A stretch of 64,000 nucleotides of DNA from positions 49,122,199-49,186,198 of the forward strand of contig OW028576.1 of NCBI GenBank assembly GCA_932294295.1. The letters run 5' to 3'. This document shows, one piece after another, positions 30,201-45,200 of the stretch (position 1 is the stretch's first letter; every line of letters begins with the position of its first letter). The notes beneath the pieces are model-generated. The model saw nothing but the letters and a program-made list of their open reading frames with translations, ran no database searches and was not told the origin of the DNA. The position numbers and the translations under genes are program-made. This DNA comes from Alitta virens. Lineage: Eukaryota > Annelida > Polychaeta > Phyllodocida > Nereididae.

Positions 30201-33200
30201 TGCCCAGTGGTCTGAGCAATGCGGTCCCAGTGACGTTCTTTCATGGCCCTGTTTGCCATCAATTCCAAGATAGGACAACTCTCGTTAAAATTGTCAATCT
30301 TCCTCTTCAAATCCATGAAGGCTTGCCAATCCTTCATGCCTTTTGGCAGTTTACGACATCTTAAAACAAGGTGAACATCGTGAATCAAGAGATTAGCAGT
30401 GGACTAAGACATGGCTCTGCACTGCCACCAGTTCTATGTACATTTCACGTGATAATAGCTTAAGCCTACAATTTGTTTAATTTGCAAATATTTCAGCGAG
30501 TCTAAAGAAATTTCAACACAGATGATTAAGAATTAACAATAAGGCCTAAATCTAGAAGACTAAGCTAAAAAATTGCCACAATTTCATCTTTTTCAGTCAA
30601 TGATTAAAATGTTTCTTCTCCAAGGTTGTAGCATTGCACAGAGCTCAGCCAAATACCTTTTGCTTATTTTACATACTCACAAATTGACACACTACATTTA
30701 ATTTCATGGCGGTCTCAAAAAACTGCAAAAAATTCAGCACTACATGCTACCTACAATTACACCTTTCAATCGATGAAAGACTGAAGTTTGCTTAATTAAA
30801 GGAACCTAAACATAAAATATAATGAATATATGATGACCTAGGCCACTAAAACAGGCCACAACTGAGTTAAAAGTTTATTCAGAGCATTGGGATCATACCT
30901 GTTAGAGAAATCAACGAGTTCAGACTTGATCTTTTCAATGTCCACTTCTGTCCAGAGGATGTCATAGTAGCCGCTTATACTGACCATCACTGTGTTATAT
31001 AAGCTATACAACTTTTGCAAGAGGGTCAGTTCTTTCTTAATGCGCCCAAGGAAAGGATATTCGGTCACTGGGAGACCAAATAGATCCTCTCCAGCAGAGT
31101 AGGTTTGGTACAGTCGCCACAGTTCTTCAAACTTGCTCTGATATTTAAAGAAGACATCAGTTGCTTAAATAAAATGTTTGGACAATATTTGCAGTACACT
31201 GGTGAAGTTGCCTGGAATTGTGAAAAATGGATTTTGTAAAATTTTGGAGGTATCACAAGTAGTAAGTGTACAGCGGTGATGTCTGTTGAAGCCGTCCGTG
31301 GCAATTAACAGGAACTAGGGCAGGTGGCACGAGATAGGGGGAAAGTTTCGCCACTTGGCAATGGAGGGTAACTGCAGGAACCAGACAACACAGTAGCGCA
31401 ACAGTTTACATCTCTCGTATCTGACATGAAGCAAACACGACAAAGAGGAGGTTGAAAGGAGAATATTCTCCTAAAAGTTCTCTACGTTACGGTATCTACT
31501 CTTGTAAATTTACCACAACAGTTTTGATTTTACAAACCTGGAACATGTTCAGTCTATCACTGGCCTCTTGTGGCGGTATTCCTTCCACCATTGGTCCTTC
31601 CTAAAAAAATTAGAGGTGAAAATTATTGAAGTGTGTAAATCAATTAACATAACTAAACAAAAATTTGAATAATTGGAAAAAGAAAAATGATCGATTATTA
31701 CTATGAGAGGCAATTGTACATGAAGTCTCGATCATCATAATAAATATCAAGTGAAAGTATTCCTCACAGTTTCGTATGATTCTTGATAGGTGTCTACATC
31801 ATGCAGGAACACGACCACGCTGTCGAGTAGTTGGGCTTTGAACTTGGGTTGGATGACCACCAGCTCTGACTGGACGTAACTCTGTCAATGAAAAATAATC
31901 TTATTATACCTCTAAATGAGGAAATGCTGTAATACGACAGTATTAACCACTTGCGGTATTGACCTGTACAGTTTTAACTCTCATTCGCTTATATTCGTGT
32001 ATATATATGTAAGAAAAACTGGAACCGACTTGCGTTCATCAAGTAAATATTTGGAAATACTAGATTATAGATTGTATACACTAATGTTGTATGTTTGTTT
32101 TGTAATGTTATATGACACATGTATCAATTCCTGATATCAAGTTTGCCAATAAATCTATATATTTATCTAAAACTCTTGTAGACCTCGCCTAAATTGCATG
32201 CGCTCAACTCATTTATTATAATTTCTAATTTTGACACAACTGTAACCCAAGTTAATGGACCATAACAATTTGAAATACTTATTTATTCTATTTATAAATC
32301 ATAAATCAAAACTGCCCGATTCAAATCGGATGTTCCGTTGAATTTGCCAAAGGCAATTTACTGCATTTAATGTCTGATATGTTGAAAATCATACTTGGAG
32401 ATTGCTATTCCCAATTTAGTAGTTTGGAATCATTGTCATAGTTCACCAAATTTGCTACAAGAATTAAACAGTTTTGATTCGCTTTTGAATATTTCCGCTA
32501 ATACAGGAAATCATTGCGTAAGACTACATCTGCATAAAGCGATTAGTTGGCAAAAACACTTACGGCTTGCGAAATCATCTTATTGACAGAGTAACGCAAC
32601 GTGTCCACTCGGTCAGTCTCTTCCTTCGGGACATTTATGCCAAATTTCTGAAGTAGGGCGTACGCTTCCTAATATCGTAAAGAAAATTCAAATATAAATG
32701 CAGCCCAAGTGCTGGGGTAAACCATTACATGTACTGCATACTTTAAAAAAAGCAATAATATTCAAAATCATACAATTTTTTTTTCCATGACAGTGATCAA
32801 TGGGAAGTAAATGTACCACCAGAGGTCACTGGCATCAAAGCAGATAATAATTATTAATGTCTACTGAACTCTCTGTTTTCAGCATTTTAACTTTTTCTTT
32901 TTTAAATTTCACAAGCGTACAAATTTATGTACGAATAAATGATATTTATATATATATATAAGCACTGTTTGATGATGTCATCTATTCAATGATGTCACTG
33001 TTGTTGCAATAAATGATGACATCATCTATTTGTGCTTTATATGCTTTAATGGCAGAGCCCTTAGGTAGTTTTTCTCCCCATAACACAGCATCTAATCAGC
33101 AATAGCCTTGATATTTTATTGCTAAAGCAACCAGGATGCTGACATTTCACCAATCGGTGAATAATAATAAATGTAAAGACGTTGAAAATGAGTACAATCA

Positions 33201-36200
33201 GTAAATAAAAATGGATGCTGAGATATAAAATCTGACATTACAAACCTCAATAGGACCGAGGGACATGTCGATTTCAATCTGTTTCTGTCTGATGGCCTCC
33301 AGCGCCATCATTGCTTGTCTCACATCCTCCAGATCTTTAATGGCATGACTCAGTTTACGGTCGTGTTCCTCCTGAAACTCGGCCACTGCATCCATCTTGT
33401 GTTTGAACTGGAGGTTCATGTGGCGACCTAGCATCTTCGTCCACGCCTGGATCTCCACTCTTAACGACAGCTTAAGGTTTTCTAAAAATATGAAACTTCT
33501 ATATTATATCATGTTATACAGCCATAAAACCACTCACTAAAATAATATAGCTCAATTTATGAGCACAACTACATTAATGGGTGGCCTTGTGACAGTGCCA
33601 TAAATTGCCATTAACAAGGTCTCCTGACTTTGGCGGTCAGGGGCGTATCAATGAGTTGGTGTCGACAGTTTGGTATACCAATGGTTGTATGTCAAAAATT
33701 AAGCAAAATGGACCTGATAGCACTCACAGCAGATAGACACCCACCTGCCGAGAGTTCCACAGGACCAACAATTTTGGCGATGGGGATCTCCTCAACAGCC
33801 TTCTCTAGTGCTATGTATTTGGTGATTTCTGCCTTGAAGTCCGATAGGATGGGATTGGTCGCCACAAATTCCTGAAAGCCAACAGAAAAATGTTCAAGAA
33901 TTAATTTTCGGATACCCTGTACGACCGTTGTATCAATCAAAGATAATCATGGCACCGCTGTTTGCATAGAGGGGTGACAGAACAGGTCCATTGGTTCACC
34001 CGACCCCTAGTGGACAGATAAATTGAGAAGGTAATTCCACAAATGTGCTTCTTTAAAATTGAAACTACTTTTGCCTTTACACAAGTGTAGGGTTGGCTTG
34101 ATACATGACTAACAATTTTATGACCAGTGAAAAGCAATTGAAAGTCCATTAAAACTTGACTTGGGCTTGTATCAGTATTGCCAGTGAAATAGAACTTGAC
34201 ATTAGACAATTATAGAACATGACATTAGACAATAAAGGTTTGGTCATTTCCATAGCAGTGAATCCTCATAAAGAAACGTCTCGATCTCGAGGTGGAAGGA
34301 AGACAGCAAGAGACAGACTTAGAAAAACTCGGAGAGATCCAATCAGTGATGACCTTCGAACCTGTGGACTCATCGGTTACATGGCAGAAAACGGGGACGA
34401 ATAGACCGAGAATAGAGGGAGCTGCCATCTGATGGTCTAACCCCCGGCCGAGGGGAACCATGGACTTTGAACCACATGATGATGATGATGATGGATAAAT
34501 AATAGCAATAAAACACTGACCTTAACAACTAGCTCCCTATCATCTTTCCACAAGAAACTGTACTCATCATAGGACTCAAGGGCTTCACTGATACTGGTCC
34601 GGAAGCTGTTGACGGAAGCCGTCAGCATCCTCACCACTTTGTTCACTTCCTTGTTTTCTGCAATCGCCTTGTAGTAGGTCTGCAGTTCTTCTGGTGGGAT
34701 TGGAACCGGTTGCAGTTCTATAGAAAAAAAATTTTGATAACGAGTTAGTGTAGTATGTGGATGCCAAGCCTTACCATATCATCATTACTTCTTTCCTGGT
34801 AGCTGGTCATACGAAGTAGCTAAGCTTTCACATCGAGCCATGAGGAGTCACAATTTTTGACCCATGAAAACTGGTTTGGTTATTTAGCAATAGGATTTCC
34901 TCAATGCGAATTTGAGTGCATAGACACTGTTTAAATTCTTTAAGTTAATGTTTCATTACCATGGCTACCAATGGTAATTTATCACATAAGGTGACTACGT
35001 AGCACTACGACAATACATACAATATAACACTACAATATTACAATTGAATATTGGAGATTGTATACTATGAAATATTTGTCGGTGCTTCATTTAAATTCCA
35101 CTAAATAAATTCAAATATTCTTTAAAATGTTTATGTAGGACATACATATTTTAGAAATACTTGTTTGTGGTTCAAGGGTAGTTATTCTCATTATTTCAAG
35201 CTCGCAGAAATATGACGTAACAATAATTACAGCAATGCCACTTTTGTTATGATTATGACGTGATATAGCAAAATAGATTTATTTTCACCCATAACACACC
35301 CTAAAATGGTGGCTAATGACTTATGTTAATGAAGAACTGTCCAATCTGTGTATATCCATCTGTGACTAGATGCACATCACTCTTTAGAATTGCTCAGCGT
35401 TAATCTCACCCAGGCACCCATTCTCACTAACCTTGGCCTTCCTCGGCAGGAGTGTTCTCCTTAGCTTGTCCTTTCCTCCTGCTCGTCTTGGTCGTCTTGT
35501 TTTCTTTGCTCGTTTCCTTCTTCTCTTTGGGACTCGGCATCCTGTATCTCTCTTGACCCCACCTGGCCACTCCTCGGCTGACCCCTAGCACCATTTGCGT
35601 CACTTTGTTCAGCGCTTGTTGGATTTCATCCAGGTTTGGTTGCATTACCTATTTGTACAATAAGTAAATGAAATCGGTTTTTTTATCAATTGATTGATTT
35701 AGAATAAACAACAATAGCTACAAATACATATGAAGGGATGCAAAGGTTACGAAGACGATCACTCAGGGATGGCGCACTAAAGTCATGCATGACTTATTTC
35801 CAGTGCGGTCCTGCTTATTATTGCTTCAGTGTCTCCAATACTGATCGTTTATTTAAGAGAAAAGATGTGAGAATCCAAGAGAACCTAGTTCTACAAATGT
35901 GTGTGTGAAGTTTTAAACTTTTGGGCCGATTGTAACTCGTTAAGCACTTACGATTGTCGGTATAGTCAAGCACATTGATGCTTGGACGAAGTGCACTTCA
36001 TCTTCAGAACTGTCACCCGTCCTTCTGGAAAAGTAAAAGAAGTGGTTGGCATTGAACTACGCAGATCACAATAAAAAGGTAGCACACTTGATCTGACTGC
36101 ATTGGTACATTTAAAATACATTGACTCTGCTACAGAGGAGAAAGCATCTGATCTGCCAGAAATGGTTTACGGAGCTTAGAGAAGACCCCAAAGACAGTAT

Positions 36201-39200
36201 AACGGACACTCCACTCCCTGTTGTGTAAATGATACGTCTCTGGGAGCTCAACATCCCTGGTCTCGGGGGGTTCAACTTCATCTTTATTTATTGGTTATTG
36301 ACATAGTTCAATGATCAAAATCGCTAGCTGACATTTGTGGGCCATATTAAGTGATAAATATGTGTTAAGCGGTCACCCCCAGGGGATGGGTAAATTTGAC
36401 CATTCAAATAAGACAGGTGACTGTTTAATAGAGGGGAACGTAAAACAACAAATATTCAGTCCATGGGAGTTTTAATATAGTGGCTGTATTACAACAGGCC
36501 GTCATGGTGGATTTGATCGTACACTGAATATGCATTATCACGAATAACTGCAATTCCTACCCAGATGAGAGGAAGATCTTGCGTCTAATTAGATCAAGAG
36601 ACAGGCGAGTGGCCCTGAGGAGGGACTCCAGGCATCTCTGGTTGAAGTGGTTGGTCAGCTCATCACACTCCACCTGCAACCAGTTCACATCTTCAGACGC
36701 ATCCTCATTCTCCGACTCTCCTGCTTAAAATGAAGACAAAAGAATATGTTATGTGAGGAACAGGTGAAATTTTCTGATCCAATCTGATAATATATTTTTT
36801 TTAATGGTTTCACAACCTTCCTGTTAAGTTACTTTGAAGGGCAATTTAAGAAATAAGCTTCTGACTCACACCATCATCATCTGACTCAAAATCTTTTTTG
36901 ACGCATCAAGATTATAATTTGACTTACATACATTTTCATTGACTCACAAACATCATGACTCACAAACAATATCACTTGACTCACAAACATCAACAAACTG
37001 CCTATCAAACATCATCATCTGACTCACAAACATCATCCTTCACCTGACTCACAAACATAATCACCTGACTCACAAACATAATCTTGTGACTCACAAACAT
37101 CATCACCTGACTCACAAACATCATCATCAGACTCACAACCATCATCCTTCACCTGACTCACAAATCATCCTTCACCTGACTCACAAACATCATCACCTGA
37201 CTCACAAACATCATCACTTGTCTCACAAACATAATCACCTGACTCACCAACATCATTTTGTGACTCACAAACATCATCACCTGACTCACCAACATCATCA
37301 TCTGACTCACAAACATAATCACCTGACTCACAAACATAATCTTGTGACTCACAAAAATCATCACCTGACTCACAAACATCATCACCTGACTCACAAACAT
37401 CATCATCTGACTCACAAACATCATCATTAGACTCACAAACATCATCATTATTAGACTCACCCTTATTTTCGGCAGGCTGGTCCGTCTTCGATGTTTCTAG
37501 TTTGGCAGGGGATGTACGCGCTGGCTCCGTTGGGACTGACAAATTACATCTTTCAATCGCTTCAACGACAAGCTTAATGAGCTCCCCGACAGCTTGTTCT
37601 ACCTTGTACACCATGCAATTCAACTCCTTGGCCACTCGAGAGCAAAGCGTCTGAAACAGCAACATATTAGTAGCTAGAGAGTATAGGAGTTGAGCCATTT
37701 ATTAGCTTTCCTCAATGTTATGGGCTCTAAAATCTCATCATTGCTTATAATATCAACATTTATTAGCTTTCCTCAATGTTATGGGCTCTAAAATCTAATT
37801 ATTGCTTATGAAATCAAAATAAGAGGTCTGTTCACAGGTAACAGTGAAACATAATACAGTGTAGAGTCTGTCGACTCATCATTATTTCTGCCTTAGACAG
37901 CTAGTCAAAAATGCAGAATAAACCTCAGATTAAGAAAAAGAAAAACAGTAATCAAAGGAGTTGCTCACTCACAGGAATGATCAGATACATGTACAACCTA
38001 CTACAGATTATGTGCACTCAGTACGGACCGATAAAGACAGTTAATTAAAATGTAACTGTTTTCTTATTACTCCATTTTGCAATAAAGATAGATAATTAGA
38101 TATATTTTATTGACACATATCCGGTCACATTTGACCCATTTTTCATTACAAAAAATACTTCGAAAAAAGAACCCATCTATAACTACGAACTAGACTAGTA
38201 CTACAGACTATAGATAAGCAATTGCACCTTGGGTATACAGCACCCCTTAGACCATTAAATCAGCATCCAGTGACTATGTTGTCATGGTTAATATATACTG
38301 CAATATACTGCATCAAGGCTTTACTTTTATCTCACTTAATAACCAAATGCATTCTCGATAAATGTTCACCTTGTTATTTGCCAGCAACTGATCGACCGTC
38401 CAAGGCTCCTTCTCTGGTAGATCGCAAAGCATTGTCTCTCCAATCTCTTTCAAGTACGCGTCAATGTGGATTTCTTTGATGTCCAAGATCTGAATATATT
38501 AAAAAAAAATTTTTTCTAAGGTGCAATAACCTTTTAAATGACAAACAAGCGAATTCAAATCCAAAATCATTTACATGCATAGTTGGTTTACGAATACATA
38601 CACTTTTAAATTGAGCAAATTTTCATAAACCAAACTGAATAACTAAAATATTATTTGTTACCATTGTACGACCATTGTACAACAACTTGTGAACTACTGT
38701 ATGAATGATTGCCAACTGATTGGCAAAGATTCAAACGCTCTATATTTATACTGTATGGTCACATGTCCTACAATCAGTCGCCAATGATATCAACTAGTCC
38801 CCAGTAGTCTTTCATCAATCATGTGTTTCCTTGATTGTAGGATTTGATTTTAGTGCTAATCAGTGCACCAACTAATTATTAAGACTGACTCGTTATAAAG
38901 ATAGCTTTGGAACCAATCTGTTCCCGCCTTTAGAAACAAAAGAAAAATTAAAATAAACAGAAAAGATACTAAAACATATCTGCATTTACTAAATTTATCA
39001 CCCATCCCTCCATAGTCCAAGACAAGAGGTGGTCTTATAAATGAGGTTCCGCTGTAGTTAACAGCATCAAATATGGATAAACTCTGACGGACCTTCTTTA
39101 ACAACAACTGCACATCGTCCAGCCCTTTCCTGACGCTAGCAAAGTAGTCCTGGATATTCAGAGACGTCCAGGTGAGAGAGGTGATCCCAGGACGTAGAAG

Positions 39201-42200
39201 TCTGCCTAGTTCTTTCAGGATTGGTTGCAGGAGAGGTTGTAGGATGGCTGGGATCTTGTCTTCCATCGATTCATATTCATCCAAGTATAGCTGAAGGAAA
39301 ACAGTACTTAAATTATTATCACAATATTATAAAATTACGATTACAGTCAAACCTGCAGTCACCAAGGGAATTAATTAATTTGGTCATTTAAGACATGTGG
39401 TCAATTTGTTACTCATTAGTGAGGCAAAACAAAATATTCAGCCTGCGGGAGTTTAGCAGTGACCGTTTACAGCATATAACCTACCGTTTTATACAGGGTG
39501 TGGCCATTGGTGAGAAATCACACTAATAATACCAAACTAGATTATATATGATAATTCCAAGAGACGTAGTGAGAGCTTTTCCGTTTAAAAAAGAGGGGGG
39601 TGGACCTGAAAATGTTTAGGCCCCCGTCCTCCACCCCCCATACCTGGTTTTTGACAGACCTCACCTACCCTTTCTTTTTTCTACATTTACATATTAAGAA
39701 AACTACACCCTTCTTTTTTAAATGGAACAGCCCTAAACAAAGTAACGATACCAAGCTAAATGTTTCAGAATTCCTGTAGAGAAGAGGTGTTAACAAATTC
39801 ATATTAATCAACTGAAAGCTTAATAGAGAAGGGGACTGGGGGTTAACATAGATCAAGCTAGATCACATCATATAAGAATTCCAATAAAGCAAGATTATCA
39901 TAAATGAGAACTCCAGAAAAGAGCAGTTAGTGCACCCCACCTGTAGCCGGTCAGCATTGGCCCTCACAGTCTCTTGATCTCTGATCAAGATGGCCGCATT
40001 GTGAGGAATTTCCAGCTCCAATTTGCGCATCCAGTCGGCCTCTCTTCCCACCATGTGTAGCCCTGGATCAAGGTTGATCAAAAGCTTTCCCGTCTTGGGG
40101 TGGCGGACCAGTAAAGGCACTTGCAATGCTGCCACACAAAAGTAACAGAAATTTATTGATCATTTCGACGACAAATAATAACCAACAATTAGTCTCATCA
40201 TGCAACTTAGACTGAATAACGGCTATTTTAATCTAAAATATAATTAGAGGATCATTATTCTGTTATTGTAACTTACCACAATTCCATTTAGATACAATTC
40301 TAATTTTACACGGGTATAATATAATTATATCCTTATATAAAATATTATAAATGTAGTGACAGCAGGGTCTCTGATTTTGTTTTCCTTTGAAAGCAACCAA
40401 TACTTTGCCTTTGAGGAGGTCCATCAAACCATTATGATACAATATACTGAGTGTGCTCTTTTTTCTCTCTCATTGTAACTGAATTTAATGGAATTAAATT
40501 GAATCTCACCGTCCCTGCAGCACAGAACAGAGTCAATCCAAGCCTGATGATAGACCATCTCATACTTGACAAGAACCTCTGCCACGTGGTTGTATTTGCG
40601 GATGATCTTCTTCGCCTCTGGAAGACGCAGGATTTCACGATGATTCTGGAATGATGGAATGAGATAAGAGTAAATGTAAGTTAGCGTAACATTCTCTTTA
40701 TGAATCATTATCACCAGAAGTCACTTGCAAATGTACGACAATCTGTGGATGATAGAAAATTCAGGCGCCATAAAACATAACTAAGTTAATGACATCACAA
40801 ACAGATAACGATCACCAATAATCATAATTATGTGACATAATAGATCATGTCATTGACCACTGTAGTTAGTCATCTTGCACCAGCTTTCCCCGTGATTACA
40901 ATAGGAGACTTTCCGGTAGCTTCTCTCCTCATTAAAGCATATATTACCTTGAATACTTCCATAGGTTCCGAGATCTTCCTGAAGCATTGTCTTGCCCAAG
41001 CTATCTTGCCTGATACGGGAGGCATGTTCCGCTGGGTGGGAGGGTTATCATACTGCTGCTGGTAGAGCTGAAATCAAATTAGTGGTTTTAAACGTTAGCC
41101 ATTAATACCTCAGAAAATTACTAGATGTACCAGATAAACGTACATCTCAATTAGTAGATTTGTATCAGCCAGGGCATCGGGTGAATTACAAAAAGAGGTA
41201 GCTGGGACAAACACGAAATTATTGAGGATTGAATTCACAGATAGCCAGGCTAAAAAACAATAAAAAAAAGTGGCAAAACCGATAGAAATAAAGGAAAAAG
41301 GTGTAAATTCTCAATGGAATGTAAAGATTGGTGTTTAATTGTGATATGTACTGCCGTGGCTAAAAGTTTTCAGACACTTGCTATAGATGGTGCCTGTGGC
41401 GCTTATATCATCTTGCATCATGAGTTTTATAACCTTTGGTCACGAATATGGTCAGAGTATTACGATGGCATGCACATCTTTCAGTCTGTCCCTCCCTTTT
41501 GTCTCTGTGTCTGTGAACCACACTTATAGACATGATACCTTCCGGTCTATTGATGTAGCTCTTCATTCTGTTTCAGCCAATGAAACGTGTGGATGATGAG
41601 GCTCTTCCCTCTGACCAACCATCTGTAACTTTACATCGATAATGGTGCGGTTATCGTGCTAATGTATTTTCAGGACTCTAATTATGGTCCCTAAAGAAAA
41701 TAATTCAAGAAACAGTCCAATATAAAGTAAAAAACCAGACCAAAATCGAAGTATTGTAAAGTGTCCAAAAACTTTTGGTCACGGCTGTATTGCGCTCAAG
41801 GGGATGTAAACTTTTGGACCCGACTGTAAGCCGACACTCACTCAGGGACAACCAAGTTCGATAAATTGGAGAAAACACAATACACCAACCTGTTTGACGT
41901 GCTCAATCTCCTGTGAGTAATACAAGAATAATTCCTGGTACTTTGCATCGACACCCAAAGATGGTATTGAAAGCTCCGCAAATCTGTAAAAGTTTCGCAA
42001 TTCAATTAATCCCACTTAAAATGTAACATCTTCATTGAAGATCCTGACCAGGGCAAACCTATTAGTCTTAATCGTGATGACGTAATTTGTATGAGTTCTA
42101 TTGCAAATAGTAGATTCATAGGGTTCAAATTTTGGGATACTTATTTAAGAGATGGTCTTAATATTGAGTTTTGTGTTTCACTCTTAAAGTTTAAAGTTTA

Positions 42201-45200
42201 TTAGACTTTATAATATGTCATTAGACTCATTACCTTTCCAATAGTTTCAGTGCTTGGGTGGTTGAGGATGCTCGTTTGAAGCATGTCTGCATGAAAGTCT
42301 TCAGGGCGGCCTGCAAAAATGTTAAGACAATTTTAAAATATAATTCTACTATAAGGCGAAAAATTACAGCCACATGAAATTACAAGATCATGAATGAATG
42401 ATCCCAGTACATGTATAAATGACAATAGGACACACTTTGGCAAAATAATTAGAAAAAGTGTTGTCAAAGTATTCAATCATCTATGTATACATAAAATTTA
42501 TAATATTATATAGGCCACACTTTTGGGTAAAAACATTGCAATTCGCTTTTGCAAAGTATTCATTCATCGATTTATGCCATTTAAAAATGTATATATCACA
42601 TAAAATGTTTGCCAGTTCAATCTCTCTTACTTTGTCAGTTAATTTCATCACTATATTACGAACGACCAGACACAAAATAAATCATTGAGTCTGCAAGAAA
42701 TAAGAACAGCAATAAGATTTCTCTTACGTTGAGATCAGCAATGCCTCGATTGAAGTCAGTGTAATCAGAGTCAAACTCCAGTTTGCGATGGTCAAGGATG
42801 TTGTATGGCTTCTTCTTGATGTTTCCGTAGATCGTTTGGAATTTGGCTAACATCGGTTCGACGCCCTCGATGCGACAATCTTGCAGTACCCAATATGTCT
42901 CTATGGTGTTCAGCAGATCTACAATCTGGAAACGTCACTCATGTGAAAAATGCATTGCAGACATCAAGCAGTGGATGGTGTCTAATCAACTAAAACTTCA
43001 CGACGATTAAACGGGAGTTTCTGATAATCGCCTCACCGTATTATCATGCAAAGATAGTCTCAAACCCTGTTATCAAGATCAGTAGTTCTTCTATTCAACC
43101 AGGAAAAATTGTGAGAAATCTTGGGAGTTGTCATGGACTCTAACCTTACGATGGCCCATCAAGTCAAAGCTGTGTCGCGACCCATGCATTATCATGTGCG
43201 AGGGACTAGGCATGTATGCGATATTACTTCGATGATGACACATTCACCAGAGCATTTATGACCCTGGTTATATATCTAGACCAGACTATGCGAATGCCCT
43301 TCTTGCTGGCTTCTCTGAGGCTGGGCTACGCAAACTGCAGGTAGCACAGAACTGGGCTGCAAGGCTGATTACTGGAACACCCAGATCAGAACACAACCAC
43401 GTGTTCTGCTTCAACTGCACTGGCACCCTGTTCATCAGAGAATTGTCTTTAAAAATCTGTGTATCGTATATAAGTGCCTGAATCATCCAGATATGCCTCT
43501 GTACCTGTCTGACTTGTTTACTCTATATGCTCTGCGCTCTTCTACATCTGGCATCCAGCTCACAATCCAGAGACCCAAAAATAATTATGGGGACAAACGC
43601 TTTGTGACCTTGGCCTCTAAACTGTGGAATCCTATCCCCCGAAGTATTCAAGAATCACAATCTCTACCTACATTCAAGAGACCACTAAAGACACTGTTGT
43701 TCAGACAACAATATAGAGACTAGTCATACATCCCATTTAGCATAGAACTGTATAATTTTGCGCTCTATAAATTACTGTATAATAATAATAATAATAAATT
43801 AGTCTGGACTTAACTAACAACATTTAACTGAGTAGAATGGTGTTCATTAGTTCAAAAAAAAGAAGATAAGGGAAGCAAACTGTATACTGTCCAAATGCTC
43901 AGTAAGTAAACTTTTGGGCTCAACTATGTATAACTTCTGACACCAAATTTCACATATACGGACAAATTTACTAAACGATTAATTTTGTAATTGGTAGCTC
44001 CAGTTATTCCAGAAATACAATACAACGTATTATCATCTCCATTGTCGGTTTAAAAAAAGACGATATCAGACTCAGGACTATTATAATATACTATGTAACT
44101 AACTACATCAAAAAAGGTATGTGCACATGTATATTTGATTTGGTATTTAAGGAATATCGTCCTAAAATTAACCATGAATTGGATAGAAACACCTATTTCC
44201 AACAACTGTAATTATATATAATTTCAAAGTCTGCAGTAACAATATCATCCCAAATCTTGAACTTGGTAGAAAGAAACACCATTTCCAACAATTATTTCGA
44301 AGTCTGCAGTGCAGTGTGCTTTAATAACATTATCAAACTGGAATATGAAATCTTACCTTATTCAATCGCTTACAGAAAGCATCAAACTTTCCAAAGATGT
44401 ACATCTCGGAGAATTCGAAGGACTTCTGTTCAGGACTGGCATCAGCCTCTGCTTTAGCTTTCTGGAACGCTTGTTGGTAACTGACGTAGAGCGTCGTGCA
44501 ATGGCCGACCTTTTTGATTACGTCTTGACGAGACTGGTCCCATACACGGTTCAGCCCATCGTCTGTTATGTACGACTTGCACGACTTCACCATTTGATTC
44601 GTCACCTGATAGTTCATTAATAATCCATCAATCAGTTATATAATTATCCATTCATCTTAAGATATTTAGTTTCAGTGGCTGCACAAAGTTAGTGATAATT
44701 GGCCCAATCTGTAGTAAACGCGACAGCATTTTTCTTCACTGCACTTCAGCACATAAAAAGTTAAAAACCTGAACATTTAAATTCCTACAGAATGCCATAG
44801 TACTCAACCAAAATCTTTACACTGCAACAATTAAGCCCACCTACGGCCACTTCACTAAGTAAGATCACAAACTAAACGCCACAAATATTTAGCCTAATCC
44901 AAATAAATCAGTTTTCAAATAACCCAAATAAGACCAGCATTTTATAAAAGATACCGGCCTCAAACCACGGTTGGTTGCTATTTAGTGGCAAGTGGCCTAC
45001 AAACAATGTTGGCTTTTATATTGTGGTTCTCGTGTATGAACAACTGACAAATTCAAGTAATCAGTGCATTTGAAACAATGGCTGTACCTTTATAAGCAGT
45101 GACGTCATCCTCTCCGAAGTGTTATAGAAACGTGAGATGTTGTAGATCATGCGAATGGCATTGATCAAGCGCGGGATCGCTTCTGTCATCCCTATAGGAT

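Noticed and set aside
37086..37430. Plus-strand His/Thr-rich open frame
   Set aside because: It is the complement of the 21-bp splice-donor minisatellite.
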